From Trogon surrucura (taxonomy: Eukaryota > Chordata > Aves > Trogoniformes > Trogonidae), in NCBI GenBank assembly GCA_020746105.1, contig CM036618.1:91878122-91942121 (forward strand): DNA of 64,000 nt, in the 5' to 3' direction. Numbering within the stretch: the stretch's first letter is position 1; every line of letters begins with the position of its first letter. The notes beneath the pieces were generated by a model. That model saw only the letters and a list, made by a program, of their open reading frames with translations, did no database searches and had not been told where the DNA came from. Shown here in pieces: positions 51,878-64,000 of the stretch. The position numbers and the translations under genes were made by a program.

Positions 51878-51900
51878 TTTTTTTTTTTTTTTTTTTTTTT
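51878..51900. repeat. T23 homopolymer
   Basis: Twenty-three consecutive T residues, about 540 bases right of the T22 run. No polyadenylation signal complement follows. Length polymorphism is likely. Confidence 0.9.
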
Positions 51901-54900
51901 GTCATAAGAACGGAAAACAGTGAGTGTCCCAAGATGTTATCGGAGACATTCTGATCAAATTCAGGACAAGAGACTGAACTTGTCCTTCTTTTTCCTTCAT
52001 ACTCCTGCTCCCTTCATCACATAACTAAAGGTTTTCTTGAGATTTGCAACTGAATAAGAATAGTTGAAAAATGGATTTCAGCAGGAGAGCACTCTCCTTG
52101 TTTAAAAAAAAAAAAAAACGTTGGCTATTTCTAATACTGCAAAAAGAGCTGTTAGTGATTAGAGCAGCGGAATGTCTATGATTTCAGGTATCTAGATAAG
52201 ACTAGAAAATTTTTTTTTTACAACCACCCAAGGACACCTAAGTAACATGAAAGAATTATGCTTTGTATGATTGCCCGTAAAAAACTGCACTGAGCTATCT
52301 GTAACTGTTCGGGAATTAGTCTGCTGTTTGAAAGGGGATTACACTCATTTGAAAGCATATGTATAGAAAAGGTTTGTTTTCACTTCAATCAAATTAAATC
52401 AATCAGTTTTTTTTTCTTCTATGTGTAAAGCTTCCAGAATCTGGGGCCATTTTCTTGTGACTTTTTTTAAAAAAAGCAAGAAACTTCGAACACTGAACCT
52501 GGTGATTTCTTTCAGTGTAGTGATTATGTACAATCAAGAAGCTTTTACCAGAACATAGGACAAAGTAGTTAAAACGCTGCTCTCAGTGCAAACAGGCTTC
52601 GCTTTGAGAACTTGCAGCCTGAAGCCTTCTTCTTGAATGTTTCAGTTAACATTATTTCAAGTGCTGGCTGATTTTTAAGTTGTGTTGCCTTTTTTAGTAG
52701 CTTCTCTGTGCGAAGCAGAGGTCCGTGTTCCAGGTGCCCTGTAACCCCTAATTCGCAGTAGTAAGTAGGCAGTCAATGCTGTACAACATTTTGAAGTGAA
52801 CTTTAACAAATATTAAATGAGCTGGAAGTTCCTCGGGAACAGTGTGACAATAGTCCTCTAGTTAGTGTAAATATACACATCGCTTGAGGTTAATCCTGTG
52901 AAGCAATAATTTTGTTGGAAGAATGGCTGAAGGGGTGAGCTTGCAAAGTGGGCGAAAATTGAAGACTGCAAGATTTTAATGAATCCAAGACATATTTGAA
53001 TGAGGGGTAAAAAGAGGGTAAGAGTTTTGCTCTTTTAAGCATGAAACATCTGCAGAATTCTCATAGAATATTTTCATCCTCCTGAGAATGTGAGTACTCT
53101 AAAATCTCCAGAAAGTAGTGCTCTTCATGTTGGAATCTTTGTGCAATGTAAGAAATGGTCTTTTTGAGTTTCCCTGAATCACAAATCATAATTTATAATA
53201 GAGATCACTGTAATAATTTTTCCTCAAGTATTTTATGTCATAATTCCCCTTTTGAAAATTAGATGAATGAGGGTGAGGGTTTCTTTCTTGATGTTGAAAT
53301 ACATCCTTGCTTAACAGCTTTTGTTTTGTGTTTGGATGCTTTAGTTCTTGACTGTTCAGAGATTTTCGTCACTTAGCAGAAATATACCGTCTCTGAGCTT
53401 TATAGAAAGATAGTTTATTATTTAAGGGTTTTTTTCAGTTTCCAAGCAACAAAGTCCTGTGTGAAATGTCAAAATGCTGTTCTGAATAATGGTTGAATGT
53501 AATAAGTCCAAATGTACTAATTTTACATCTTTTTCTCTAGTGATAAAATTAACCATCAATATAGTAATCGTTATTTGGTCATAATTTCCCTCATGAAGTT
53601 TAGTGTAATCTCAACTGGTTTTGTTTTTTTCACAGTATTTCCATATTTATCAACCAGAAATTATTCTCTCCCACGAAGCAAGACCTTACTGTATTGTTAT
53701 ATGGGAATTTGTTTTATTGCTTCATAGTTTATAGCATTGCTTCACTAGAAAATTAAGTATTTTGACCATTGGATTTTAGAAGTCTGGGTATGTCTCAGTG
53801 GTCTTGGTTACAGGAGCTCTTGGGTTGACAAAGAGCTGTTGAAACAAGTTTATTTGGACTGTAGATGTAATTTTTTGCACTTTTTTTAGTGTAAGTTTAC
53901 CAAAAGACTGTAACTCAAGATTTAATTACATGTCCACAAGGTACTGAAATACTTAGAGTACCTACTTGTGTACCTTAGCCGCAAAGCATGTGCCTGGCAG
54001 GAAAATTATGGATGAAGCGCAGTTGAGGGAGCAAGTAGAGTACAAGAGCAGTAGAGTACTGACATCAACTTACTGATGATAAAATATACAGAGATAATGG
54101 ACAGGAATAGAAGAAGGAAAATGAACAAAGCATGAAAAAGTCAGGCTGATGTGTGGGATTTTCAGAGTCTTCAGACTTAGGAGAAATTGAAGAAAAAGGA
54201 CCTGGGAATCACAGGAACATTATGAAAATGTTGTGTGTCTGGACTTTATGTATTAGGAAAGGCTGAAGGGTACTCTTCCATTCATCCTTTTTTGTCTGCC
54301 CGGAGTTAAGGTGCTGGTTGAAGAGTATGTGCTGCACCCTGGCAACAGTGGTGAAGCAAAACGTATGGCAGTATTAGTTTCCTTTGGTGCAAACCAAGCT
54401 AAACCCATGTTAAATATGGTTAAAAGCTGTAACGAGTGGGATGTCTTAGAGTTGTTAGAAAAGAAGGGCAAAAGCAGAGTAAGCTAATGCCCCAGTCAAC
54501 ATGTGGTTGGGCTTAGGTGACTGAGAAACGTCGTGGTTTATGGTGGGTGAGAGCTCTCATGTAGGAAGGACTCTAGGATGGGCAATCACCAGTGGAGTCC
54601 CAAGAGGTAACTAGGGATTGATGCTGGGAGACTGACAAGATCTCTAGACTGAAAAGCAGGAGAAGACTAGAATAAAAATTGTCTGATCTTCCTGCCTACA
54701 AAATCCAAAATACAGGGGAACATCAAGTGTACCAGGATAAATCATAAAGGGTGTGAGAGAATATGAGATGCTAACAAGGGGAGAGATGGTGGTAGTGCTA
54801 AGTGCATAGCAAGTAATCTGATGCTAAAGTAGCAAAAACTAATGTTTTGGGTAAGGTGTGGTTGGTGGGAGAAAGCTAAATGCCTGGTTAGCAGTGGGAG

Positions 54901-55330
54901 AAGAGAGAAAAAAAGTAAACAAGCCACGATTATTGATGTGGTCTGTGAAACAGGCTTTTGCGCAGATGAAAGACAGGCAGTAGAACAATGGTGGCTGGAA
55001 CGTTAAAACTGGAAATGCTCGTTGGAGGAGATAGCAGGAAGAGTGGTGCAGTCACATTGTGTATTACTGGTATGAAAACCTGGGAAGACGTGGGATGAAA
55101 TAGCATGGACAGAATACTGTCTGTGGGCCAAGACTGTTTTGAGGTGGGTGTTTTATTGGTGCCAGCAATGTTATGTTTGGATGTGGAGAGACTTATCTTC
55201 AGTGCTAATGAGGGGGAAAGATCCGGGTGGAACTAAATAGTTACTGTGCAAACAAAAGTGTACTCTTTACAAGAAGTTATGAATAACTAGTGAGTATATT
55301 GTTCTTTTCAAAAGACACAGATTTGTGGCT

Positions 55331-55347
55331 GTTTGTTTGTTTGTTTT
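55331..55347. repeat. (TTTG)n microsatellite
   Basis: Four GTTT units run into TTTGGGGG. It is a short tetranucleotide repeat; a similar GTTT run is found near 11143..11162. Confidence 0.8.
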
Positions 55348-58300
55348 GGGGGATTTTTTTCCCCAAATGAGCTTGGATCAGGAGATCCATTGGATGAAAT
55401 GGAAGGAAAAAATGTTTGCATGTAGTTAAGGCTTTACATAGTAAGAGACTCTTTTTTTTAAGAAAGTAAATAAATTGTTTCGTCTGGAATAGAGAGGTTA
55501 AGAATAGAAAGAAGGATGTTGAAGGTCTGCCCTTTGTTTACTTCAGATGCAAAAAACTGCCTGAAGATTATATTCTAACGAAAGGTATAAAACTTTGGGA
55601 AGGACTTCAGACCAGTTAGATGAATAACAAATTTAAAAGTGGTACTATAAGTAGTAGGTTGAGAAATCAAATAGCACTATGTCACAAAGAAAATTACATC
55701 TCTGACGAGAACATGTAAGGGTGTAATAGTATTTCCACAGATTAAATACAGAGATAGGGTCTGGCTAAAAAAGAAAAAGCTCTGTCAGCCATAGAAGAAA
55801 AGGACATTAAAGAGTGTGGAGAGAATAAGGAGATTGAAAGTTAAGCAGGCTCAATATCAAAGCTGATATTTTATCATCAGGACCATAGTGCTGTTACACA
55901 TATGTTGAACGCAGAAGCGAAGCAAGGATGTGCAATGGGAATGAATATATGGAAATGACATCCAAGGTGGAAAAAATCCTTTACAAACTTCATGTAATCA
56001 ACTCATGGATAATTACTCGCTGAGTTTGATTAGTGTGTGGTTAGACTGAAGTTAATGATTAAAGTGATAAAAGCTCTAATGTGATCATTTCCAATAAAGA
56101 TGGTATACTTCTCCCCCAGACACAGGCTACCTACTGTACTACTTAATCTCATCCCAGAGATTTGAGTGTGAGATGGGGAAAATGAGCGGTAGTTTCTAGA
56201 GCTGTCTTTTCTTGCTTTCGTGTGGCAATAATGTAGTGTTTGCTCATGATACAGAATTCTATCAAACCTATCTATGTTTTTGTTGTTTCCAGACTGGATT
56301 AATGTCTCTGTACTGTGTCTTTGTGACCCAGGAACTAGTTAATCTGTGGCAGCTCAAGGCTTTGGGAAAGGGTGTGTCCCATGGTGGGAGTAATCTCTTG
56401 AATTTAATGTTTTTAAATGTTGCGTATGGAAAAAGTCGTGTATTGTTTAGACTTGTGAATTTTAGTTGATTATTGCTGTAGTTCTGTTTAACAAATTCCA
56501 AAGCAGGAATCTGACTTCAACTAAGACACCAGATCTTATGTCTTTTGACTGTGTTGTAAATACTCTTTATTTATGTCGATTTTTTTTTTTTACACGATAT
56601 TTATGTTTAAGATTACTAATGAAAAAGAATTCTCCCTTGGCAGTGCTCTCATATTCATTTTATTGATTTGTTGTTCTGTGATTAGATATTAGCTGAGCAA
56701 TAAGGTTAGGATTCTCATTTTCTTGCTACTACACAACCCAGATTTTATTTCTTCAAGCATAATCAGAAACATGGAATTAAGCAATTTTTTGAGTAACTTT
56801 TTTTCCGTACTTCACTAGTAGGCAGAACTATCGGAGCTTGTTTTTTCAACATATGAAAGAGTACATAAACATGGATTTTAATAACTTAAGTTCATTAGCA
56901 TTTACCTTTTTTAGGTCATGTGTAACATTCATATGTTCTACCTACATTTTCAGTTTGTGTTGGTACTCTGAGCAGAGTACTATGTTTGTTTTGGGAAGCG
57001 GGAGAATTCTGCTTGGTAAGAGTCATGTACTACAACACATCATTTACATCAGAGTTTTCTGCTTAGGGAATGAAGAAAAGATATGGCCACATTTTCCAGT
57101 AGAACTTGTTGATTTTGAAAAAATCCATGTTTTTCTTTGAATTCCATTTTTTTTCAATCAACAGAAATTTAAAAACAACGACCAGCAATAAAAAGCTAAA
57201 CCAAGAGCAAAACTTTTTGATTGACTTAAAACATTTTTCTGCCTTCCATCTCCTGTTGTCAAAACTGTTTTGCAGGATGCGTTTAGGATTTTTTGGCTTT
57301 CCTCAGGCTTAGAGCAATTATTATTTTTAAATTTTCCAACTGTAGTTTACTAGTTTGTCTGGTCTTGTAAAATGATTACCCAAGGAATTGGACAATTTTT
57401 CAGTTTTTGTTGCAAGAGAATATAGAAAAATGTGCTTCTGCATAGTATTAGAACATTTCAGCAGAACTAAAGCTGTGAAATATGATTTGTTAAATAGTTT
57501 ATAGTCAAACTCAATAATTAAATAATATTACTTTAAAAGTTTTATTTCAATCTGACTCCTTTTGGTTTGCTTGGACCTGTGTAAAGGAATGCAATTTTAT
57601 TAGTCTGTCCCTTTCCTTACTACAGATGCACCTCAGCCATTTTCTTGGGATACATTTCTAGATAATCTCTAGGAACCAATCTCTGGAGATAAAATTATGA
57701 GAGAGAATGTGAATAAGGTTGAATAATCTAATTATTAGTACTTAAAATTAGGAGGTTAAGTGTGGATTTAAAGCCTACAATATTGCTGCTAATTGTGATT
57801 TTTTTTTTTGAGAGAAGTGTAAAGCCACATAATACCGTTAACATCAGTAGCAGTTACAAGGTGCTTAGCAGGTTAAATCACATAACTAATTATTTTAATT
57901 TTAAACCATTCTTATTTGGATTATTGATATAGTTAGGGTAGCCAACTGTTGGATTTAGAGAGAGAAAGAAATGATCCTATCCAATTCTCCTTTCGTTTGG
58001 GAATCTTTACATTCATTTTCCATGCTGAGAAAATTCTGAGCCTGTCTAGCTGCTTCTGTAAGTCCTTGACTGAGTTATATGAAAGACATGGATAGATGAA
58101 CCATGTGAAGACAAGTAATTTAATATTTCCTTATTTACACTTCTGGCCTTAAATTTGCTAGTTTAATGATCGCTGGCATTTGAAGAGAATTTCTACCTTG
58201 TCTTAAAATTTCTAACCAACTTTTTGGCTATAGCTACCTTTAGTGTTTTATTTTTCTTGATATTGAATTTTGATTTAAAAAACTTTGTAGTGGATCTTCA

Positions 58301-58454
58301 GAGAAAAAGATGGTGCTGAAGCTGCTGTGCTTTTGTATGCAAAAGTTACTGTTCACTTTCAAAGGATTTCAGAAGAAAACATTTCAACAATCCAAAGCTT
58401 TGCCAAAAGAAAAAAATAAATAAAGTCTGAGTTAAATTATAATCCAAATCACAA

Positions 58455-58545
58455 TCATAGAATCATAGAATGGCCTAGGCTGGAAGGGACCTTAGAGATC
58501 ATTTAATCCAACCTCCCTGTCATGGGCAGGGACGCCTCTCAACTA
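58455..58545 (-). mobile_element. CR1 LINE 3' tip, antisense, about 90 bases
   Basis: ATCATAGAATCATAGAATGG is a clean double antisense CR1 octamer tail. It is followed by CTAGGCTGGAAGGGACCTTA, GAGATCATTTAATCCAACCT and CATGGGCAGGGACGCCTCTC. The body stops after about 90 bases. It is the most complete tail in the window and one of the shortest bodies. Confidence 0.95.
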
Positions 58546-59301
58546 GATCAGGCAACACACGGGGACCGAACGGGGATATTTTATTCTGTATTAGAACTGT
58601 GTTTCAAAAGCATGGTCCACTACAACATGTTTGTCTTTCTTGTTCTGATAAGAAATTTCATACCTAAAACACATCGATACTATCTTGGGGAAAACCTACC
58701 TAAAGGATTGGTTGCAGGAAGGATGAATTTGATCAAGGTTAAGATTATTGATTATTCAAAATTTATTAATGAAATTAGGTATATAGAGAATAAAATTTTA
58801 GCAGCACTTAATCATTAATCAATGGCAGAATATGTTGAAGTGACTTGATTACAGATTCTTTAGATTACAAGATTCACACTAATTTACTCTAAGATAATTC
58901 AGTCAAAGGAGATGTCTTTATACATATCTGTCTGCATGCATAAATACAGGGTGTGCACTTATAAATATTAGACAAGGTCACTTTAATATTTGAGACAGTT
59001 TTACTCTACAAGTATTTGTTTGGGATTTTAAGTTTGATTCTTACTCCTGTTATACACTTGGTAATTTGAATCTCTTGCTTTTGTTAGCTGTAATAGAGTT
59101 TTTACATTAATGCTTATTGCATTTTCTCTACATGGGGTAAATAAAAAGACTTGTAGCATATTATGGTGTGAGTTTACTGGCATTTTGTATTATCGTTAAT
59201 ATAGTTTCTCCATCACGTGAAGAATGCCTAAAATCCTGAGTGCTTCAAATTATTTTTTAGGGCAAGTAAGTAGTAAAACAGAATGCACTTTGCATTTACA
59301 G

Positions 59302-59397
59302 GCACTTGCAGACCAGTTTGAAGACACAAATACGTCGGTATCTGAACGCATGAAGATTTTCTACTGTTGCCAGGTGCCTCCGCGTTGGGCTATACAG
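59302..59397 (+). CDS. TTC27: TTC27 internal exon (96 nt, 32 codons)
   Basis: This exon is in phase 0 at both ends and reads [20 protein letters not shown], then [12 protein letters not shown]. The ALADQFED and [10 protein letters not shown] blocks are hallmark TTC27 sequence leading into the TPR helices. The preceding exon ends in QTQ and the next begins [10 protein letters not shown], so the join is as in other vertebrates. Both splice sites are weaker than those of the other exons: the acceptor TTTGCATTTACAG has a poor pyrimidine tract, and the donor is CAG|GTGTGA, off consensus at +4 and +6. No stop or frameshift is present. Confidence 0.96.
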
Positions 59398-60959
59398 GTG
59401 TGAATCAATCCCATTTCAAGCTTTACTTAAAAGTCTTAATTTTTTTGATACTACACGACTCCAAAATCAAGAGAGTGTGATATAATTTTGAGTTGAAACA
59501 CTGTAGAAATAAAGACATAACCTAACAGCACACCAGATTTTTCTGGAAAGAAATCAAGTTCTACAGTGTTTTGATTTCAATTGTCTTGTTCTGTCATGCA
59601 CAGAAGTAATTGCTTGCAGGGCAATTCTTATTTATTTTTCTTTTTCCTCCAATTTTCCAAGCCAAAGATACAAATGCTAAAATAGGGATTTATAACAGAA
59701 GATGACTGAAGTCTTCTAGTCATAGTAATGAAGAGGCATTGCCTATATAAATTTTACCAAATCTGACTCCGATTAAGTTTAATAAAACAGATGAGATTAA
59801 GTTCCAGACACTGGCAAATAAGTAGTGATGGGTACTAAACTAACAAATTATTACTTTGCTAAAGATTTTCAGAGTTTGCTAAATAATTATACCAAAAAAC
59901 TGTAGCCAGTTTTTGAATTTTGGACTACCAGTCAAACTACAGGTATGATAACTCCTTGAATTTGTAACATGTCCTGAACCAAGCCTATAAAGAGAGGTCC
60001 ACGACATCTGTGGAGTGCTTCAGGGAATCCTTGCAGGATCACCAAAAATCCTGCAGAGGTTCACTGGATGGAATCTTGTAGCTTAATAAAGTGTCCTTAT
60101 ACAGAATGCTCCCATTTGTCTTTGCAAACCAAATTTTGTGTCACGCAGTAAATAAGTTATCCTTTCTTCAGAGATGAAAGCCTATATGTGATTTTAATCT
60201 CCTCTTAAAAAATAAACACAAGACCAAAGACAACTTTTGAAAAGTCATCAAAACATGCCTTGTTTGGTTTTAAATTGTCAGGATTGCTCATTTATTTTCA
60301 TAAGCACACTGAAATAATAGCTGAATTTGAAATAACAAAGGACCTGACTTATCTGTGAGGAAAACTCAGCTAGGGAATGGAACCTGAACACAAATCCAAC
60401 ACTGATTTGACTAAAAACTAACACCTTTTGGCACCTATTGGGACAGCGATTTCTCACAAGTAGCTAATCAAATGGTATCAAAGCCTTTGTCTCCACCTGT
60501 GTGTTTTCACAGGTACAGATTACTATGACAAACCATTGCTAGAAGAGGCTTCAGTGCCCTCCTTCAGCCTCTATTTCCCACCCTCAGCATTTCCAACTTC
60601 TGCTGCAGCTACTCACCAGCAACACAGGCCCTGCACCTTAATTAGGGGGTGGCACTTTAGTTCTGTCAACTCATTCGTGTGATGCCTGTTTCCATTTTTG
60701 CATTATATTTTATAAACTACTTGAACGTACTTAAGCTACTGACGTGAACAGAAGTCCAATCAGAACAATTATTATTCTATTGATGGGGTTTTTTTGAGAC
60801 ATGTTCATTGTTTGAGGCTCTAGCTTGAAGGTTCAACAGAATAATTCCATATTCTCTGCCTGCATCTTGTTGATGCCAGAAATGCCTCTATTTTTAAAAA
60901 AAATATAAATGGTATTTACTTACCTGTTTTCAGTTACCTGGAATTCTTTATCTTTTCAG
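59398..60959 (+). other. TTC27: TTC27 intron, about 1.56 kb
   Basis: The intron runs from GTGTGA at 59398 to the acceptor TTTATCTTTTCAG at 60959. A segment at about 59970..60130 holds a TATAAAG box and, about 100 bases later, an AATAAA signal, resembling a worn LTR fragment but without clear ends. A second AG with a pyrimidine run (CTGTTTTCAG, ending 60933) lies 26 bases upstream of the used acceptor. The remainder is unremarkable AT-rich sequence. Confidence 0.85.
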
Positions 60960-61082
60960 CGTCAGCTTGCAAGCTTACTCTTTGAGCTGGGGTGCACCAA
61001 CTCTGCCTTACAGATATTTGAGGAGCTGGAAATGTGGGAAGATGCAGTAATCTGCTACGAAAGAGCAGGACAGCACGGAAAG
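60960..61082 (+). CDS. TTC27: TTC27 internal exon (123 nt, 41 codons), start of a TPR region
   Basis: This exon is bounded by acceptor CTTTTCAG and donor GTAAGA, in phase 0 on both sides. It reads [20 protein letters not shown], then [20 protein letters not shown] and K. The spacing of small and aromatic residues (LLFELG...A..IF and W.DAV.CYERAG) is that of TPR helix pairs, which pack into a superhelix that binds partner proteins. The next vertebrate TTC27 exon would begin AEEI or similar. I did not find it in the 2.9 kb that follow, so it lies beyond the window. An open frame also covers intron upstream (from 60909) and 39 bases downstream; those parts are not coding. Confidence 0.97.
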
Positions 61083-64000
61083 GTAAGAAAAATGGTTTTT
61101 ATAGCTAAGATCTTGTCTTGAAATAGGAAGTAGAGTATGAAGGACTGTCTGACTCAAGCTGTTAATTCACTAATGACACGTCTACAAGGGCTTCATGAGG
61201 AAAGTCTGTTTAAGAAAAATGGATACATGGCACATGAGTCTGTCATAACCTGTGAATGCTAAAAAAAGGATATTTGGGTTAATGACCTCATGAAATAGAA
61301 GCTGATAAATAAGAACTTAAGAAGCAAGAGGATTGTGATAGTGATTATTGAAAATATTCAAGGGAGGTTATGTTAAACTGTGGATGCACAGCAGGGTGTC
61401 ATGGGGGCGTTTCCAGAAGGCTGTAGCAGTCATTCACAATGGCGTCTTGGAGCGTTGTCTGGAGGGGATGTTAGTTTTCTTTCTCACTTGATTTCAGACT
61501 ATTAACTGTATTTTTTAAAACCTCTTTAAATAGAACAGCATTAGTGCTTGATATAATTCATTGCCTAATGCTAACGTATTCAAATTACAGAATTAAGCGT
61601 TGAAGACAAGAAGCATTGTAAGATTAAGTTTAGTTGTGTTCTCTTTCTCATGCAGTCTCACAGAGGAAGATTAACAGGGACTTAAACTGTCAAGCATTGT
61701 TGTCAGAATTTATATAGTTTTCAGAAATACTTTCAGTCAAAAATATCTTATTTTCCCTGTTCTTTCCCTCTGTTTGATATATGGTAGCATTAAATGATCA
61801 TAACATGATTGTATGTGTGCTTTTGGCATAAGCACAAAGACTATGTTTAAACTAATTTAAGCTTACAGAATAGAGCTATAACTTCATTTACTAGAAAAAA
61901 ATGTAAGATTTCTCACACTTACATATTTTTTCTAACTATTGTGCACCAGTGCCTAGATTTTGGTCATTGTAAACTGACAGATATGTCATGCTGGCAAATT
62001 CTGTATCCCATTATGCATGCCTTGGGGATAGTATGCTAATATCCCAATCTTTTCAGTACAGTGGGGAAATAGAGGTCAATATTTTCCATTTCCTGGAAAT
62101 GCATTCTGTCCTAGTTACATTCACAAGCTGCCCTTAGGGAGTTATGAAAATGGTACTCGGAGAATAGGACAGGATATCTGACACAGGAAACTACTTCGAA
62201 ATGCTTTTGGAATGAGGGTTTCTGCTGTGCTTTGAAAACCAGAAAATGCTATGTAAGTACTAAGTAACAGTAGTGCTGGGAAAAAAAGCTAGCTTCAGAC
62301 AAAAAAAAAGCCAGAAAATTAGAAACATTTAGCTGTACACCAAGGGGAGTGATGATCTGTGCTCCTTATCAGAAAGCTTTAAGAGCCTATATTTGTCAAA
62401 AAATGGTTTTATGTTTTTAAACACAACAATTATTCTTTTAGAAATACACAAGAATCCTACTAGAGCAATATATTGTTCAGTGGATGTTCACATCATTAAA
62501 GAACTTGGCATGTATGTGCCCAAAAGAACAAACTATGTTAAAGAAACTTATGCATGTTTTTACTCGCAAATACTTTTATGCTGAAAATCTAAATTTAAAT
62601 ACTGAAAAGTCTATTAAAACAGCCAGGTAGCAACAGCATCTCGATGCATTTGATGAGTACTTACACAAATATGTTCTTGTTCCTACTTTTGAATTATGTG
62701 CTGACAAAGAAACAGAGCATGTAGATAAGTCTGTGTGAAACTCCACATTATGCACTTGTAAATACGTAATTGACTCAGTTATAACAGGACCATGTAGCAG
62801 TACAAGTTTTGCAGAGTAGTGTGTCACTAACATTTGGTAAACTTTTTTAGGAGTTTTTTACTGTTACTAGGTAGGGCTCTATACTCATTTGTTTCAAAAT
62901 CTGAACAAAACTAGTAGAAGCTGGTATCATTACATGAGTCAACAGAAGAGTAACAGGGATTCAACAGAAGCATACTCTTCAGCAGAAGAGTAACAGAACC
63001 AAGTGATGAACCAAACAGGGCACAGAAAAACCAAAAAAAAGTACTATATAATCTGAATGTGCAGTATGTTGATAGTTGTTGCATCTTTCTTATTCCAGTC
63101 TTCTTGTATTAACAGGGCTTTTTGCAAAAGGGGACACTAATTTCCATGTATGTAGCAAAAATTAATGTTGAAAAGTGTCCCTTTCCCTTCTTTGAACTGT
63201 AAAGGGGACCCAGAGTTCTCAAGAGTGTTATTTACATCAGACAACTTCACAGAATCAACTTCATTTGGTTAGGGTGTGAGAGGTCTCTTCAATCTTACCG
63301 GAAATGATTCATATGCTAAAAATGGTATTATTTCTCTGATAAATAAAAAAGAAAGGATGAACCAGAGATGTGAATTTTCAGTTCTTCCAATTGAAGTGAG
63401 GCCTTTCTCCCTTGTAGGAGCTCTAGAGCACAGTAGCTGCTGATCTTTGATAAATTCCTGAGTTTGGCATCAGCCTGATATTCCCTCTTACAACAATGTT
63501 TTTAGCCCTAGCCCTCTTCCGTCATCTCTCCTCAGAGTAAAGAGCATGGTACATAGTCTGGTTTAGACCAACCCATACCCAGCAGTCCATGTTCTACAGA
63601 ATTATTTTTCATGTCATAACATGACACATATTTCAAAACATTTGAGTGAGGAAACACAATTATGATAAGATCTCAGAAGCTAATCTTTAAATTGAAGAAA
63701 TGCTTCCAAGATGCAAAGTTAAGCAGTACTAAACTGATTAGTGCTTGAGCTCATTCAAGAACGTGATTGATTTCTACTACATATCATAACATGTCGAAGA
63801 CAGGTAAGAACTCCTATATGTAGCTACAAAATTGAGAAAGAGGAATAAATGGCTTGCCCAAGGTCATGCGTGAAGTTGCAGGGAAGATGACTTGAAAACT
63901 GACGAGCTTTCTTTTTCTCTCACTACCTCTTTGCATGCTCATCTGCTCTGCTTCTTCATGCCGCTTCTCTGGGAGCCTAGCAAATAATTTGAAAGCAGAA
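61083..64000 (+). other. TTC27: TTC27 intron, 5' part (at least 2.9 kb)
   Basis: Sequence after the donor GTAAGA at 61083 up to the window edge. It is AT-rich, with no recognisable CR1, LTR or exon. A short near-duplicate (AACAGAAGAGTAACAG at 62941 and AGCAGAAGAGTAACAG at 62981) is the only local structure I noticed. The acceptor is outside the window. Confidence 0.75.

Larger units (their letters stand above)
39144..59301 (+). other. TTC27: TTC27 intron, about 20.2 kb
   Basis: The intron runs from GTAAGA at 39144 to the acceptor TTGCATTTACAG at 59301. It is notably poor in recent repeats: one short CR1 fragment (58455..58545), a purine-rich tract (41952..42028), a CpG-rich patch (42424..42790) and homopolymer runs at 45338, 51337 and 51878. 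A TTTG repeat lies at 55331. The stretches 39150..41950, 42795..45335, 45370..51335, 51905..58450 and 58550..59300 hold no element I can name. An unassigned open frame lies at 50547..51017. Confidence 0.85.

Noticed and set aside
60924-60933. Second acceptor-like CTGTTTTCAG 26 bases before the exon at 60960
   Set aside because: Using it would add 26 bases and shift the frame, while the downstream site gives an exact phase-0 join.
60909-60959. Open reading continuing upstream of the TTC27 exon, with an ATG-like start
   Set aside because: It lies before a strong acceptor and does not match TTC27; it is intron that happens to be open.
62941-62996. Short near-duplicate AACAGAAGAGTAACAG / AGCAGAAGAGTAACAG
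   Set aside because: Two copies of 16 bases only, 40 bases apart; too little to call a repeat array.

Overview
This window is from a bird genome. Two lines of evidence support that. It carries many CR1 LINE fragments, several with the octamer-type CR1 tail (repeated ATTCTATG / CATAGAAT). It also carries split exons of one conserved vertebrate gene inside AT-rich, CpG-poor intron sequence. No bacterial-style operons, rRNA, tRNA or CRISPR arrays were seen. The CR1 types and the LTR would suit a neoavian bird, but I cannot name the species.

The only gene I can support is TTC27 (tetratricopeptide repeat protein 27), on the + strand. Its coding sequence here is one partial exon end (1..15) and four complete exons (11547..11613, 39030..39143, 59302..59397, 60960..61082). 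They join in one open frame of 138 codons with no internal stop. Most of the window is therefore intron: about 11.5 kb, 27.4 kb, 20.2 kb and 1.6 kb, plus the first 2.9 kb of a further intron. The start and end of the gene lie outside the window.

The introns hold CR1 copies in both orientations. They lie at about 5190 (-), 7262 (+, old), 8758 (-), 9521 (+, 1.2 kb with decayed reverse transcriptase), 15230 (+), 21121 (+), 23939 (-, 0.9 kb with a partly open RT frame and an internal deletion), 28743 (-), 38361 (+), 38491 (-) and 58455 (-). A probable solo LTR of an endogenous retrovirus lies at 21826..22507 in the same orientation as TTC27. Simple repeats, homopolymers and one CpG-rich patch (42424..42790) make up the remaining recognisable structure.

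I found no convincing new biological system. The items most worth a check are the LTR as a possible intronic promoter, the symmetric TTC27 exons with one weakly spliced exon, the CpG-rich patch, and a few unusually long unexplained open frames (37701..38291, 50547..51017, 34405..34719).
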